Source of the DNA: Paenibacillus oryzae
GTDB taxonomy: Bacteria > Bacillota > Bacilli > Paenibacillales > Paenibacillaceae
Direction of reading: 5' to 3'
DNA length: 51,416 nt
Assembly: GCF_001675045.1 (NCBI RefSeq)
Contig: NZ_LYPA01000072.1
Span: 15,709 to 67,124 of the forward strand
The notes beneath the pieces are model-generated. The model saw nothing but the letters and a program-made list of their open reading frames with translations, ran no database searches and was not told the DNA's origin. The position numbers and the translations under genes were made by a program. Positions 1-7,092 of this stretch are shown here, piece by piece. The number at the start of each line of letters is the position of its first letter. Positions within the stretch are counted from its first letter, which is position 1.

Positions 1-203
1 CTCTTTTTCTATACTTTGTACGTTTCATCGTACAATATCGCGAGCGATACGCCTCTTTTTCTATACTTTGTACGTTTCATCGTACAAAATCACGAGCGAG
101 CCGTCTCTTTTTCTGTGCTTTGTACGATTCATCGTACAAAATCGCGAGCGAGCCGTCTCTTTTTCTGTGCTTTGTACGTTTCATCGTACAAAATTACCAG
201 CTT
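1..203. repeat. Four tandem copies of a 52-bp repeat with a palindromic core
   Basis: Units begin at 1, 53, 105 and 157, an exact 52-bp period. Each carries an inverted repeat of the form TTTGTACG(A/T)-TTCA-TCGTACAAA followed by a GC-rich part (CGCGAGCGAGCCG) and a T-rich part (CTCTTTTTCT). Unit 3 has the most symmetrical core. The fourth copy decays after about 200. There are no unique spacers, so this is not a CRISPR array. The same core and the same 52-bp spacing recur at the right end of the window (51271-51337), so it is a dispersed family. Short frames through it are repeat artefacts. Confidence 0.85.
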
Positions 204-431
204 GTAGCCTCTTCTACATAACATTGAATGATTCATCACACATAACCAGCAGCGCGCACACTTTTTTTCAGAAGTTTGCTCACTAAACCTGTAAAGCTAT
301 CTACTCAATCACGATTATGATCACGATCTCTGTATCTGCATTTGCATCTATCTCTATCACTACAACCATATAAGTGATTCGATTAGCTTAAAACCGCTTC
401 TTTGAATCTTAGTCTAATCAAATGGAGTTCT

Positions 432-560
432 GTTCAACCGAATGCTGTCAATCAAGTTTTGTTTAATCGAGTACAGCTCAACCGAGTTCGACCAAGCTCA
501 ATCGAGTGCTGTTCCATCAATCCAAGTTCAATCGAGTGCTGTTCCATCAATTTTTGTTCC
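432..560. repeat. Degenerate 30-bp tandem repeat
   Basis: Two near-identical units begin at about 498 and 528 (TCAATCGAGTGCTGTTCCAT). Weaker copies with the same TCAA-CGAG-CTG words lie to the left. The array sits just downstream of the 3' end of the radical SAM gene that ends at 591. Between about 204 and 431 I see only AT-rich sequence without a convincing gene. Confidence 0.65.
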
Positions 561-590
561 ATCGGTTTCTGATCAATTGTTAATCGGGAA

Positions 591-1493
591 TCAAGCATCC
601 TTGGAAAAGGGCCGCCCTATCGCCGCTTTAGCATGGCTAAAACCAACGGGATTTCGCTCCAGCAAGCCCGCTCCGTATACTCCCTCAAGCTCAAGCTCCG
701 GCATATGAATATAGCCGATGTAACAATCGCAGGCTTTCATCCCGCAGGGCCTGTCGGCAGACAAACCCTCCAGTCCGTCCCGGTACAAGTTGCCGATGAC
801 CCGTCTATCCTTGTAGCAGCGCTTGACCTGACCCGCCCCTTGTACATAAAAAACGCTCCGGCCCGCATGGCATGACCTGCCGTAGCTTTCATAATCCGCA
901 ACGTTCAAGCTGAATAAAGGATCGATGGAACGAAAAGCGGCCAGATCCTCTTCGTTGTAATAATTGCGTTTGTCCTTGTACGCATTAACCCAGAGATAAA
1001 CATCCTCGGGCAGCTTTTGGCGAAGGGAAGCAATAGCGGGATAGGCGCTGTTAAGCCCGACGCTACCTACACTAAAGGGCATCCCAAGTCCATACGCTTT
1101 AAGGCATTGGGCCAAAAATCGCTCCTCGCTCACCTGTCCGGGGTGATATGTTGCCCATAATGCCGCTTTTCCGACATTTAGCTCCTTCACAAAGTCCAGA
1201 TTGCAGGATAAATTCGTTTGAATCGCAACCTTATCTACATGCTCCATATGGGATAGCTCAATCATAGCCTCGCGGTACCAGCGATGAATGAGTCCTTCTC
1301 CGTACGGGTTAAAAAAAATGGAGAGTCTATGTCCCTTGCCGCCCTGCTCTCCTGCCCAATCTACAAATGTCTCAAGCTGCTTTTTATCCTTTGCCAGCGT
1401 CTCCGCGCTGTCTCTCGTTTTGCCGAAGGGACAATAGGGGCAATCATAGTTACAGGAGGAGAGTGAGCCGCGATAATACACTACCGCATTCAT
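591..1493 (-). CDS. STM4011-family radical SAM protein
   Basis: A 300-residue radical SAM protein of the uncharacterised STM4011 type. The iron-sulfur motif is at the extreme N terminus: C14, C18 and C21 in CNYDCPYC, the CX3CX2C arrangement that binds the 4Fe-4S cluster and S-adenosylmethionine. Six further cysteines follow the core, including CGMKACDC near residue 250, which could hold an auxiliary cluster. The start codon overlaps the stop of the upstream radical SAM gene by 4 bp (ATGA), indicating translational coupling. It is the last gene of a five-gene cluster matching Salmonella STM4015 to STM4011. The family assignment comes from protein type and gene order. The substrate is unknown. 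Confidence 0.85.
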   Translation of the reverse strand: MNAVVYYRGSLSSCNYDCPYCPFGKTRDSAETLAKDKKQLETFVDWAGEQGGKGHRLSIFFNPYGEGLIHRWYREAMIELSHMEHVDKVAIQTNLSCNLDFVKELNVGKAALWATYHPGQVSEERFLAQCLKAYGLGMPFSVGSVGLNSAYPAIASLRQKLPEDVYLWVNAYKDKRNYYNEEDLAAFRSIDPLFSLNVADYESYGRSCHAGRSVFYVQGAGQVKRCYKDRRVIGNLYRDGLEGLSADRPCGMKACDCYIGYIHMPELELEGVYGAGLLERNPVGFSHAKAAIGRPFSKDA

Positions 1494-2836
1494 GGCAGCA
1501 CAAACGCCTCCATTCGTTTTCTAATTTCCCCGGAAATAAACCAGTCGCCGATAGAGTCCGAATAGCTCAGCCCTTCAGCCGTCAGCAGCAGCGTGTCGCC
1601 CTCCGATCCAGCCAAACCAGCCAAACCTGATTCCACAAGAAGCCGCAGCTCTGGAAAATCGTCCATCGGCGAAGAGTCAAACCGGTCCCTGTAATGGCTT
1701 AACGCAAGACCCTCCACATGCAAAATGGCCTTCAAAATAAAACGCCGCTTCTGCTCCTCAAGCCCAAGCCTAATTCCGTAATCGGCATGCTCGTAGGACT
1801 TCGCCGCCACATAGTCGGCTATGATGCTTTCCGTCGCTTTGCGGCTGACTCCATAACGGGAGGAATAATGCACGCCTCGGGTATAGGAGCGGGCCCCGCA
1901 GCCGAGGCCGACCATTCCCTCCTCCTGGCAGCTATAGTCCAGCAGCTGCTTTCCGCTGCCCGGAGCGGCTATTTTGGCAAAACGGCGCATGGAATATTGG
2001 CGGTAGCCGCTTCTGAGCAAAAGCTCCCTTGCCGCCGTATAACATGCCAGCCGGATATCGGACTGCTTTGCGATTTCACCCGGCTTCACGATGGTATGCT
2101 CTCGCGTATAGAGCGGGTATAAAAAAATCTCCTCCGGCTCATACCGAAGCGCTTCGCCGAGCGAATAAAGCCAGCTCTCCAGGCTTTGCCCCGGAAGTCC
2201 ATAGATTAAATCCAGATTCAGTATCGGAAAACGATATCTTTTGAGCAGCTCCAGCGCCTTATAGACAATTTCCGGCTTCTGAGGCCGGTATATCGCTTCG
2301 GATTCCGCAGCAACAAAGCTTTGAATGCCCATGCTGACCCGGTCCGTTCCGTTTTTCTCCAGCACGTCCAGCTTTTCCTCGTCAATCGTTTCAGGGGATA
2401 CCTCGACGGAGATGGATACCGTCTGCAGATCAACGCCCATTCTGTCCACCGTAATGCGGAACAGCCGCTCCAGCAGCTCCGCGGAGAGCAGCGTCGGCGT
2501 ACCGCCGCCAATGGCAAAACGGGCATAAGGCTTGCCGGTAATCAGGCTGGCCCATTGCTCCGCCTGGCGCTCCAGCGCATCCACGTAGCGAACATGGACA
2601 TCATCGCGCTTGTCGGGCAGCGTAAACAGATTGCAGAAGCCGCAGCGCGCTCCGCAAAAAGGAATATGCATATACAGAAACAAGGATTCTGCCGGCTCGT
2701 CTCTCCACAGCTCATGAAGGGTAAGCGGCGGCTCTATGGCCTGATAGGAGGTTTTATGGGGGTAGGAATATAGATAGGAGCGGTACGGATTAGCCGCGAT
2801 ATAGTCCCTTAGTTCAGTATGTGTGTTGGTCATCAT
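1490..2836 (-). CDS. STM4012-family radical SAM protein (HemN/coproporphyrinogen-oxidase-like)
   Basis: A HemN-like radical SAM protein of about 448 residues. The cluster motif is HIPFCGARCGFC (CX3CX2C), followed by the glycine-rich FAIGGGTPTLL segment and a GxPGQ segment (DLIYGLPGQSLESW) typical of HemN/HemW relatives. I start it at 2836 because GGAGGGG lies 9 nt upstream of the ATG pair at 2836/2833; an ATG at 2854 is in frame but overlaps that ribosome site. The neighbours are a sulfatase-like gene upstream and a second radical SAM gene downstream, coupled by ATGA. Standard annotation may call it coproporphyrinogen III oxidase, but the context argues for a separate pathway rather than heme synthesis. 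The reaction is unknown. Confidence 0.85.
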   Translation of the reverse strand: MMTNTHTELRDYIAANPYRSYLYSYPHKTSYQAIEPPLTLHELWRDEPAESLFLYMHIPFCGARCGFCNLFTLPDKRDDVHVRYVDALERQAEQWASLITGKPYARFAIGGGTPTLLSAELLERLFRITVDRMGVDLQTVSISVEVSPETIDEEKLDVLEKNGTDRVSMGIQSFVAAESEAIYRPQKPEIVYKALELLKRYRFPILNLDLIYGLPGQSLESWLYSLGEALRYEPEEIFLYPLYTREHTIVKPGEIAKQSDIRLACYTAARELLLRSGYRQYSMRRFAKIAAPGSGKQLLDYSCQEEGMVGLGCGARSYTRGVHYSSRYGVSRKATESIIADYVAAKSYEHADYGIRLGLEEQKRRFILKAILHVEGLALSHYRDRFDSSPMDDFPELRLLVESGLAGLAGSEGDTLLLTAEGLSYSDSIGDWFISGEIRKRMEAFVLP

Positions 2837-3059
2837 GGCCTTTTTCCCCTCCAAAATGGATATATCTTTGTTTGTTGTATGTGAAAGCCTCTATCGAAGT
2901 CTCACGAAAGGCTTCTTGGAAAGCCTCTCCGGAAGGATCACCCTCGATTAGCGGCAGGTTTATATCGCATCAATTGGCACTAATTCGCACTAATTCGCAT
3001 GATTTCATATTAAATTACATATTTTCGCATGATATCGCATCAGAACGCGGCCTCTGCTT
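2837..3059. repeat. Gap inside the STM401x-like cluster with short degenerate repeats
   Basis: This 223-bp spacer between two same-strand genes holds an AT-rich stretch (about 2955-3050) with repeated words close to ATTCGCA or ATATCGCAT. A second part (about 2885-2935) repeats GAAAGCCTC on the plus strand. I see no credible gene and no clear promoter. The ribosome site for the downstream gene is at its left edge. Confidence 0.4.
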
Positions 3060-3845
3060 TTAAAGAAAAAACTCCCGGTAGGGTACGTCCCATACCGTCT
3101 CATGCGCCAGCCGATGGCCGTGGTAGCCATCCTCGCCGAAGGCCTCTCCATGGTCTGAGAAAGCAAGGCAAAACACCGGATTGCCCCGCTCGCGGAAGGC
3201 CTGGAACAGGCGTCCCAGCTCCCCGTCCACGTAACGCAGCGCCACCCGCTGGGTTTCTACGGAATCCTTGCGCGCTCCTTCCACATAGATATGGCTTGGG
3301 CCATGAATGGCGGATACATTTATAAACATAAAAAGCCGCTGGTCAAGCGGGGTATCATTCAGCAGCTTAATGCCGTGATTGACCTGGTTCTCTGTGGAAC
3401 GCGCATTCGTTACGCCAAAGTTCATACGCCAATAGCTATGCTGAAAATAACCCGGCAGCACCCGTGCCAGCGGCACTTTTTTACTGAAAAAAATAACGCC
3501 GCCGATACACACCGTCTTATACCCCTCCGCAGCCAAACCCGAAACAACGTCGGGTGTATCGAACAGCCAGGTATGGGGATGCGTCTTCAGCCCTGTTCGG
3601 CTGGAATGGAACAGCCGGATATGCTGCGACTTGTCCGTTGTGGCGGGCGTAGGCAAAAAACCGCCGAAAAAAGCATGATGCGCCGCATAGGTAAAGCTGC
3701 CCGGCGTATGACGCTTTTCCCATGGGCCGCTGCCGCACAAATGGGGGCAATTGGCCTCCTCCAGCACGGCGGCATCGTAGCGCAGCGTATCCAGTGTAAT
3801 CATCAAAATGTCATGCGTGCCTACAACGGCATTCATATCCGTCAT
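3060..3845 (-). CDS. STM4013/SEN3800-family sulfatase-like hydrolase
   Basis: A protein of about 261 residues with the alkaline-phosphatase/sulfatase fold. The N-terminal metal-site motif is DILMITLDTLRYD, and the C-terminal metal-binding part is FSDHGEAFGEDGYHGH, where D-H-G and the later His are the usual ligands. The residue at the usual modified-nucleophile position is not a clear CxPxR sulfatase signature, so it may act as a phosphatase or phosphodiesterase. AGAGGTGG lies upstream of the ATG at 3845, which I prefer to the ATG at 3875. It follows the ATP-grasp-like gene after a hairpin with a T-run, so it may be partly insulated from the genes before it. Substrate unknown. Confidence 0.82.
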   Translation of the reverse strand: MTDMNAVVGTHDILMITLDTLRYDAAVLEEANCPHLCGSGPWEKRHTPGSFTYAAHHAFFGGFLPTPATTDKSQHIRLFHSSRTGLKTHPHTWLFDTPDVVSGLAAEGYKTVCIGGVIFFSKKVPLARVLPGYFQHSYWRMNFGVTNARSTENQVNHGIKLLNDTPLDQRLFMFINVSAIHGPSHIYVEGARKDSVETQRVALRYVDGELGRLFQAFRERGNPVFCLAFSDHGEAFGEDGYHGHRLAHETVWDVPYREFFL

Positions 3846-3894
3846 CGTATTTATCCACCTCTGGAGGGTATTCAAATTGTCAGGAAAAAAAGCG

Positions 3895-3924
3895 AAAAAA
3901 GCGGCGGCTTCAAGCTCCGCCGCT
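3895..3924 (-). terminator. Intrinsic terminator inside the STM401x-like cluster
   Basis: On the minus strand, AGCGGCGG and CCGCCGCT form an 8-bp stem around a 9-nt loop, followed directly by TTTTTT. The TGA stop codon of the upstream gene (3912-3910) lies in the loop. This would end or attenuate transcription before the sulfatase-like and radical SAM genes. Confidence 0.75.
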
Positions 3925-5295
3925 TCGCCCGAACAACAAAGCCATTTCCCATTCGTAAGGCGTTAACCCTTCATGCCGGACGCCATAGAGCAAATCGCCA
4001 AACGGATTCACATCCGTCACGTAACAGCGCTGCGCGCCCTCCGATACAAGCACGTCGATTCCCATGGAAAAAGAGTACGGAAAAACCGCCGATGTTTGCA
4101 AGGCGATACGCTGCACCTGCTCCTGAACCTCAGTCGACAAGCCCGCTTCGTCGGCGTCCATCCGCTGGCTTCGCAGATGAAGATTCGTAACCGGCGTTTT
4201 GCTGGCTCGTACAACGGCGTGGCCGGCTTTTCCTCCTGCTACCAGTTGGCGAATATCGGAGGCCAAGCCCCCTGCGCGGCGTTTGGCAATCCATTGCTCC
4301 GCATGAGCGCCATGCTTGTACAGCCAATTCACAATAGCGGCGATTTCGCCGCTTTCCGTATAACGCTTCAGCTTGCCGCTGTTGTAATAAACGGGAGGGC
4401 GCGTCACATAACGCTCCACGCCGATGGTTGTCATGGCAATTTCCGCGCCGGTCACAGGATTAACCTGATAGGCAATGACGCCGGAGGCCGCAGAGCCGGA
4501 GGCCAGCTTCACAAATACACGATAAATCCCTTCCGCCGCCATCGCCTCGCGCAAGGTTTCGTAATCCGTCGGGGGCGCCGCTGCTCCGCCGATTATTCGC
4601 GGTACCGCAACGCCCGCCAGGGTTAACGCCTCCTGCGTACGGCGTTTGTCCGTCATCAGGGCGATTTCCTTGGGATCGTTTAGCCATGTGGCTCCCGGCA
4701 GCGCCGTCTCCGCTTCTCGCCGCAGCTTTGCCAGCAGTCTGCAATACCCCCGGAACCATTGCCCGGGGTGATGCAGCACGCCTGGCAACTCGGGCAGCCG
4801 GAGCGCGGATGACGCGCTTAACGGACAGGAGCCGGGATGATCGGGAAGAGGATGCAGCGTATCGTCTCCCTCCCCCGCCGCGTCCGGCGCACCCAGCGCT
4901 ATTAGCGCCTTTTCCGTTTGGAAGCTGCCGCCGGGCGATTCCAATCGCAATAGCGGCGGCGACTCCAAGGCCTGCGCCGCTCTAGTCAACGCGCCCTCTC
5001 CCTGCAGCACATCGGCATATGAAACCACAACGGCGGGCGGCAGGGCCAGCTTTGCCAGCGCCGATTGTATCCCCTCCGTGCGTTTATCCCCCGGCTGACC
5101 GATTACAATAAGAGGTTGAGATAGCTGTGCCCGCCCTTCACCTAGGGCGCTCCGAACCCCGGAAGCAGCGACGGCCCCGGCGTTTCCGTTATTCCGTGAT
5201 GGATGGATACCGCCAGTCCTCCTCTTCGTCCAGATCCTGTTGATCGCTGACATCAACCGGAAGTCCGCTTGACTCAAACCGGCTAACCATCTCAT
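3910..5295 (-). CDS. STM4014-family protein (ATP-grasp-like)
   Basis: Up to 461 residues. The middle and C-terminal parts look like an ATP-grasp enzyme: FVKLASGSAASGV resembles the ATP-binding lysine and glycine-rich loop, and YVTDVNPFGDLL resembles the terminal metal-binding D-x-N segment. Such enzymes ligate a carboxylate to an amine or thiol using ATP; the partner here is unknown. The start is uncertain. Recognisable sequence begins near LIVIGQPG, but no ATG, GTG or TTG lies between that and the stop of the upstream gene. The nearest starts (ATG 5295, TTG about 5256, ATG about 5253) lie within the 3' end of the LRR gene, giving an overlap of 65 to 107 bp. Its stop codon sits in a terminator loop. 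Confidence 0.75.
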   Translation of the reverse strand: MRWLAGLSQADFRLMSAINRIWTKRRTGGIHPSRNNGNAGAVAASGVRSALGEGRAQLSQPLIVIGQPGDKRTEGIQSALAKLALPPAVVVSYADVLQGEGALTRAAQALESPPLLRLESPGGSFQTEKALIALGAPDAAGEGDDTLHPLPDHPGSCPLSASSALRLPELPGVLHHPGQWFRGYCRLLAKLRREAETALPGATWLNDPKEIALMTDKRRTQEALTLAGVAVPRIIGGAAAPPTDYETLREAMAAEGIYRVFVKLASGSAASGVIAYQVNPVTGAEIAMTTIGVERYVTRPPVYYNSGKLKRYTESGEIAAIVNWLYKHGAHAEQWIAKRRAGGLASDIRQLVAGGKAGHAVVRASKTPVTNLHLRSQRMDADEAGLSTEVQEQVQRIALQTSAVFPYSFSMGIDVLVSEGAQRCYVTDVNPFGDLLYGVRHEGLTPYEWEMALLFGRSGGA

Positions 5296-6034
5296 CCGAC
5301 ATAAAATGATAGTTCAAATCAAGCTTTTTCAAGCTCTTGATGCGAGGACAGGCCAGCAGCGCCTCGCCGCCTTTGTCGCTAAGCGTGCCAAGCGACAGAT
5401 CCAGCGTCTCCAACTGCTCCAAAATATCATGATCGCACAATGCAATCGCAATTTCATCCTGCAGCTCGCTGTTTTTCAAGCCCAAATAGGTCAGCTTGGG
5501 GAATTTGCCCGGCGGGATAACGCCCATGACATCCTCCAAGCCTCCGTCAAAGCCGTAATCTTCAACGCCAAGAAACAGCTCCAGCTTGCGCAGGTTGGGC
5601 AAATTCGCGCCGGCTATGCTCTTAAGCACGCTTTGGGGCAAGCCGCCCGTTATAATAATAAGCTCCTCTAATTTATCGTGTTCAAGACGGCTTAATTCCA
5701 ACTCGTTGCCGCCTTGTATCGTTAGGGATTGCAGCTCGGGAAAAGCGGAGAGCAGCGGAGACAAATCGGATTGAATGATCCAGGAGATCTCACATTCCTC
5801 GGAGCTCATATCTCCGATGAACAGCTTGCGAAGCGATGGGAAACGTGCGCTGTGCTTAACCAGCGCTTCTACGGTTTCCTTTGAGCTGTTTTCGTAGGAT
5901 TGGCCCCACTCCCCGATAATAAGACTGGACAGTTGGGCGCTTTCCGGCGAATTCGCCAGCTTTTCGATCTCGTTCTCCATCCGTTTTCCATTTTCATATT
6001 CATCATAATCTACCGTTAGCTTTAATTCCGTCAT
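5189..6034 (-). CDS. STM4015-family leucine-rich-repeat protein
   Basis: A 281-residue protein with irregular leucine-rich repeats across residues 50 to 260 (LRKLFIGDMS, LQSLTIQGGN, LEELIIITGG, LRKLELFLG, LTYLGLKNSEL, LETLDLSLG, LKKLDLNYHF), a scaffold usually used for protein binding. It has no signal peptide or membrane segment, so it is probably cytoplasmic. GGGAGGG precedes the ATG. It is the first gene of the five-gene cluster and probably supplies a recognition surface for the enzymes encoded behind it, but that is inference. The acidic C terminus (DLDEEEDWRYP) is notable. Confidence 0.82.
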   Translation of the reverse strand: MTELKLTVDYDEYENGKRMENEIEKLANSPESAQLSSLIIGEWGQSYENSSKETVEALVKHSARFPSLRKLFIGDMSSEECEISWIIQSDLSPLLSAFPELQSLTIQGGNELELSRLEHDKLEELIIITGGLPQSVLKSIAGANLPNLRKLELFLGVEDYGFDGGLEDVMGVIPPGKFPKLTYLGLKNSELQDEIAIALCDHDILEQLETLDLSLGTLSDKGGEALLACPRIKSLKKLDLNYHFMSDEMVSRFESSGLPVDVSDQQDLDEEEDWRYPSITE

Positions 6035-6133
6035 GACTTTCCCTCCCGAAAAAATATACTTCCATAATCTACCCTATCATCTGAGCCGAGACAGAGTCAA
6101 ATGGCTTCCTTATAGCCTTTAAATGCCAAATGA

Positions 6134-6170
6134 CGCTTTCTGTCCCCTCCTTATAGGGAATCAGAAAGCG
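6134..6170. other. Inverted repeat upstream of the STM4015-like gene
   Basis: CGCTTTCTG (6134-6142) and CAGAAAGCG (6162-6170) form a perfect 9-bp dyad with a 19-nt loop. It lacks a T-run, so it is a weak terminator for the GNAT gene or a regulatory dyad. The rest of the 318-bp interval 6035-6352 holds no convincing gene. Confidence 0.5.
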
Positions 6171-6352
6171 CCTCAAATGACAATCCGGTCACAGACTTAT
6201 TTTTCAGCTTGCAGGACTTCCTCCCGGACTTTCTCCCCCAGGTATACTTGAGCTGTCCGCTCGCCCGCAAAGTTCCACAAAACCCCACTAGACATAACGG
6301 CTCCTCGTCCGCCCGCTTCTTGCCGTTGATCAAATTGCCGTTGATCAAAAAA

Positions 6353-6919
6353 CTAGGCTTTCCGGCCTATTCCTCTAATCTCCCTGTATTCCTCCTCCAG
6401 AATGCTCATAAGAATGGAATCGTGGTAGGCATGATTGTAATACAGAGCTTCGCGCTGAATGCCTTCTTCCTTAAAACCAAGCTTTCCATATACATGAGCC
6501 GCCCGTTTGTTGAAGTCATATACATTCAATTCGATCCGATGCAGGTTTAAGATGCCAAAGCCATATTCCAGGAGCAGCTCCAACGCCTCCGTTCCATACC
6601 CTTTTCCCTGATTTTGGCTATTAAATAATGCAATTCGAATATTGCCATTGCGGTTTAAGGGATCAATATCCTGAAGCGCAATATCTCCGATAAGCGCATC
6701 ATCCTCACTTTTCGCGATAAGGAGCAGCACCGAAGAGGAGTCCTCCCTCTTTCCTTCCATATAAGAATCAATTTGCTCTCTTGTAAAATGTTTTTGCGTT
6801 CCGGTTAGCCTTCGCGTTTCGCAATCATGCAGCGAATCGAAATACCAGTCAAGATCCTCCGCCTCAAAGGGGCGCAAATATACAGATGCTCCTTCCAAAA
6901 AACGTACAGGCTTTTTCAT
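6353..6919 (-). CDS. GNAT acetyltransferase, RimJ/RimL type
   Basis: A 188-residue GNAT protein of usual length. It begins with LRPFEAEDLDWYF, typical of RimJ/RimL-like N-acetyltransferases, and the acetyl-CoA loop is NQGKGYGTEAL (Q-x-x-G-x-G). The later IELNVYDFNKRAAHVYGKLGF segment is the conserved motif B region. It should transfer an acetyl group from acetyl-CoA to an amine, such as a protein N terminus or a small molecule; the acceptor cannot be read. GGTAGGG precedes the ATG. It is on the same strand as the STM401x-like cluster but 318 bp away, so a functional link is unproven. Confidence 0.88.
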   Translation of the reverse strand: MKKPVRFLEGASVYLRPFEAEDLDWYFDSLHDCETRRLTGTQKHFTREQIDSYMEGKREDSSSVLLLIAKSEDDALIGDIALQDIDPLNRNGNIRIALFNSQNQGKGYGTEALELLLEYGFGILNLHRIELNVYDFNKRAAHVYGKLGFKEEGIQREALYYNHAYHDSILMSILEEEYREIRGIGRKA

Positions 6920-7020
6920 AACGTTCCCTACCTTCTTGTTTCGTTTTGTGCAACCCTGCCTTATCTGTCCCTTACCTGAGGGGAAACGGCTTTATTGAGC
7001 TTGTACTTCATGCTATCATC

Positions 7021-7048
7021 AAACTGTCTATTGATAAATATACAGTTT
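7021..7048. promoter_or_regulatory. Dyad operator candidate before the MocR gene
   Basis: AAACTGT (7021-7027) and ACAGTTT (7042-7048) form a perfect 7-bp inverted repeat with a 14-bp spacer, 45 bp before the start codon. GntR/MocR regulators often bind paired sites near their own promoters. Autoregulation is an inference. Confidence 0.45.
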
Positions 7049-7092
7049 ATTAAAAATAAAGACGACAGATTATCATACAGGAGCGACCTGCC

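Noticed and set aside
1..203. CRISPR array
   Set aside because: The 52-bp units abut each other with no unique spacers and vary internally; no cas gene is present in the window.
3291..4190. 299-residue plus-strand ORF
   Set aside because: It is antisense to the sulfatase-like and ATP-grasp-like genes, with low-complexity basic composition.
6151..6348. 65-residue ORF between the GNAT gene and the STM4015-like gene, as a small precursor peptide
   Set aside because: It starts at a TTG right after the GNAT stop with no ribosome site, and its beginning is a short repeat (TTGATCAACGGCAA twice). It has no leader-like or core-like character.
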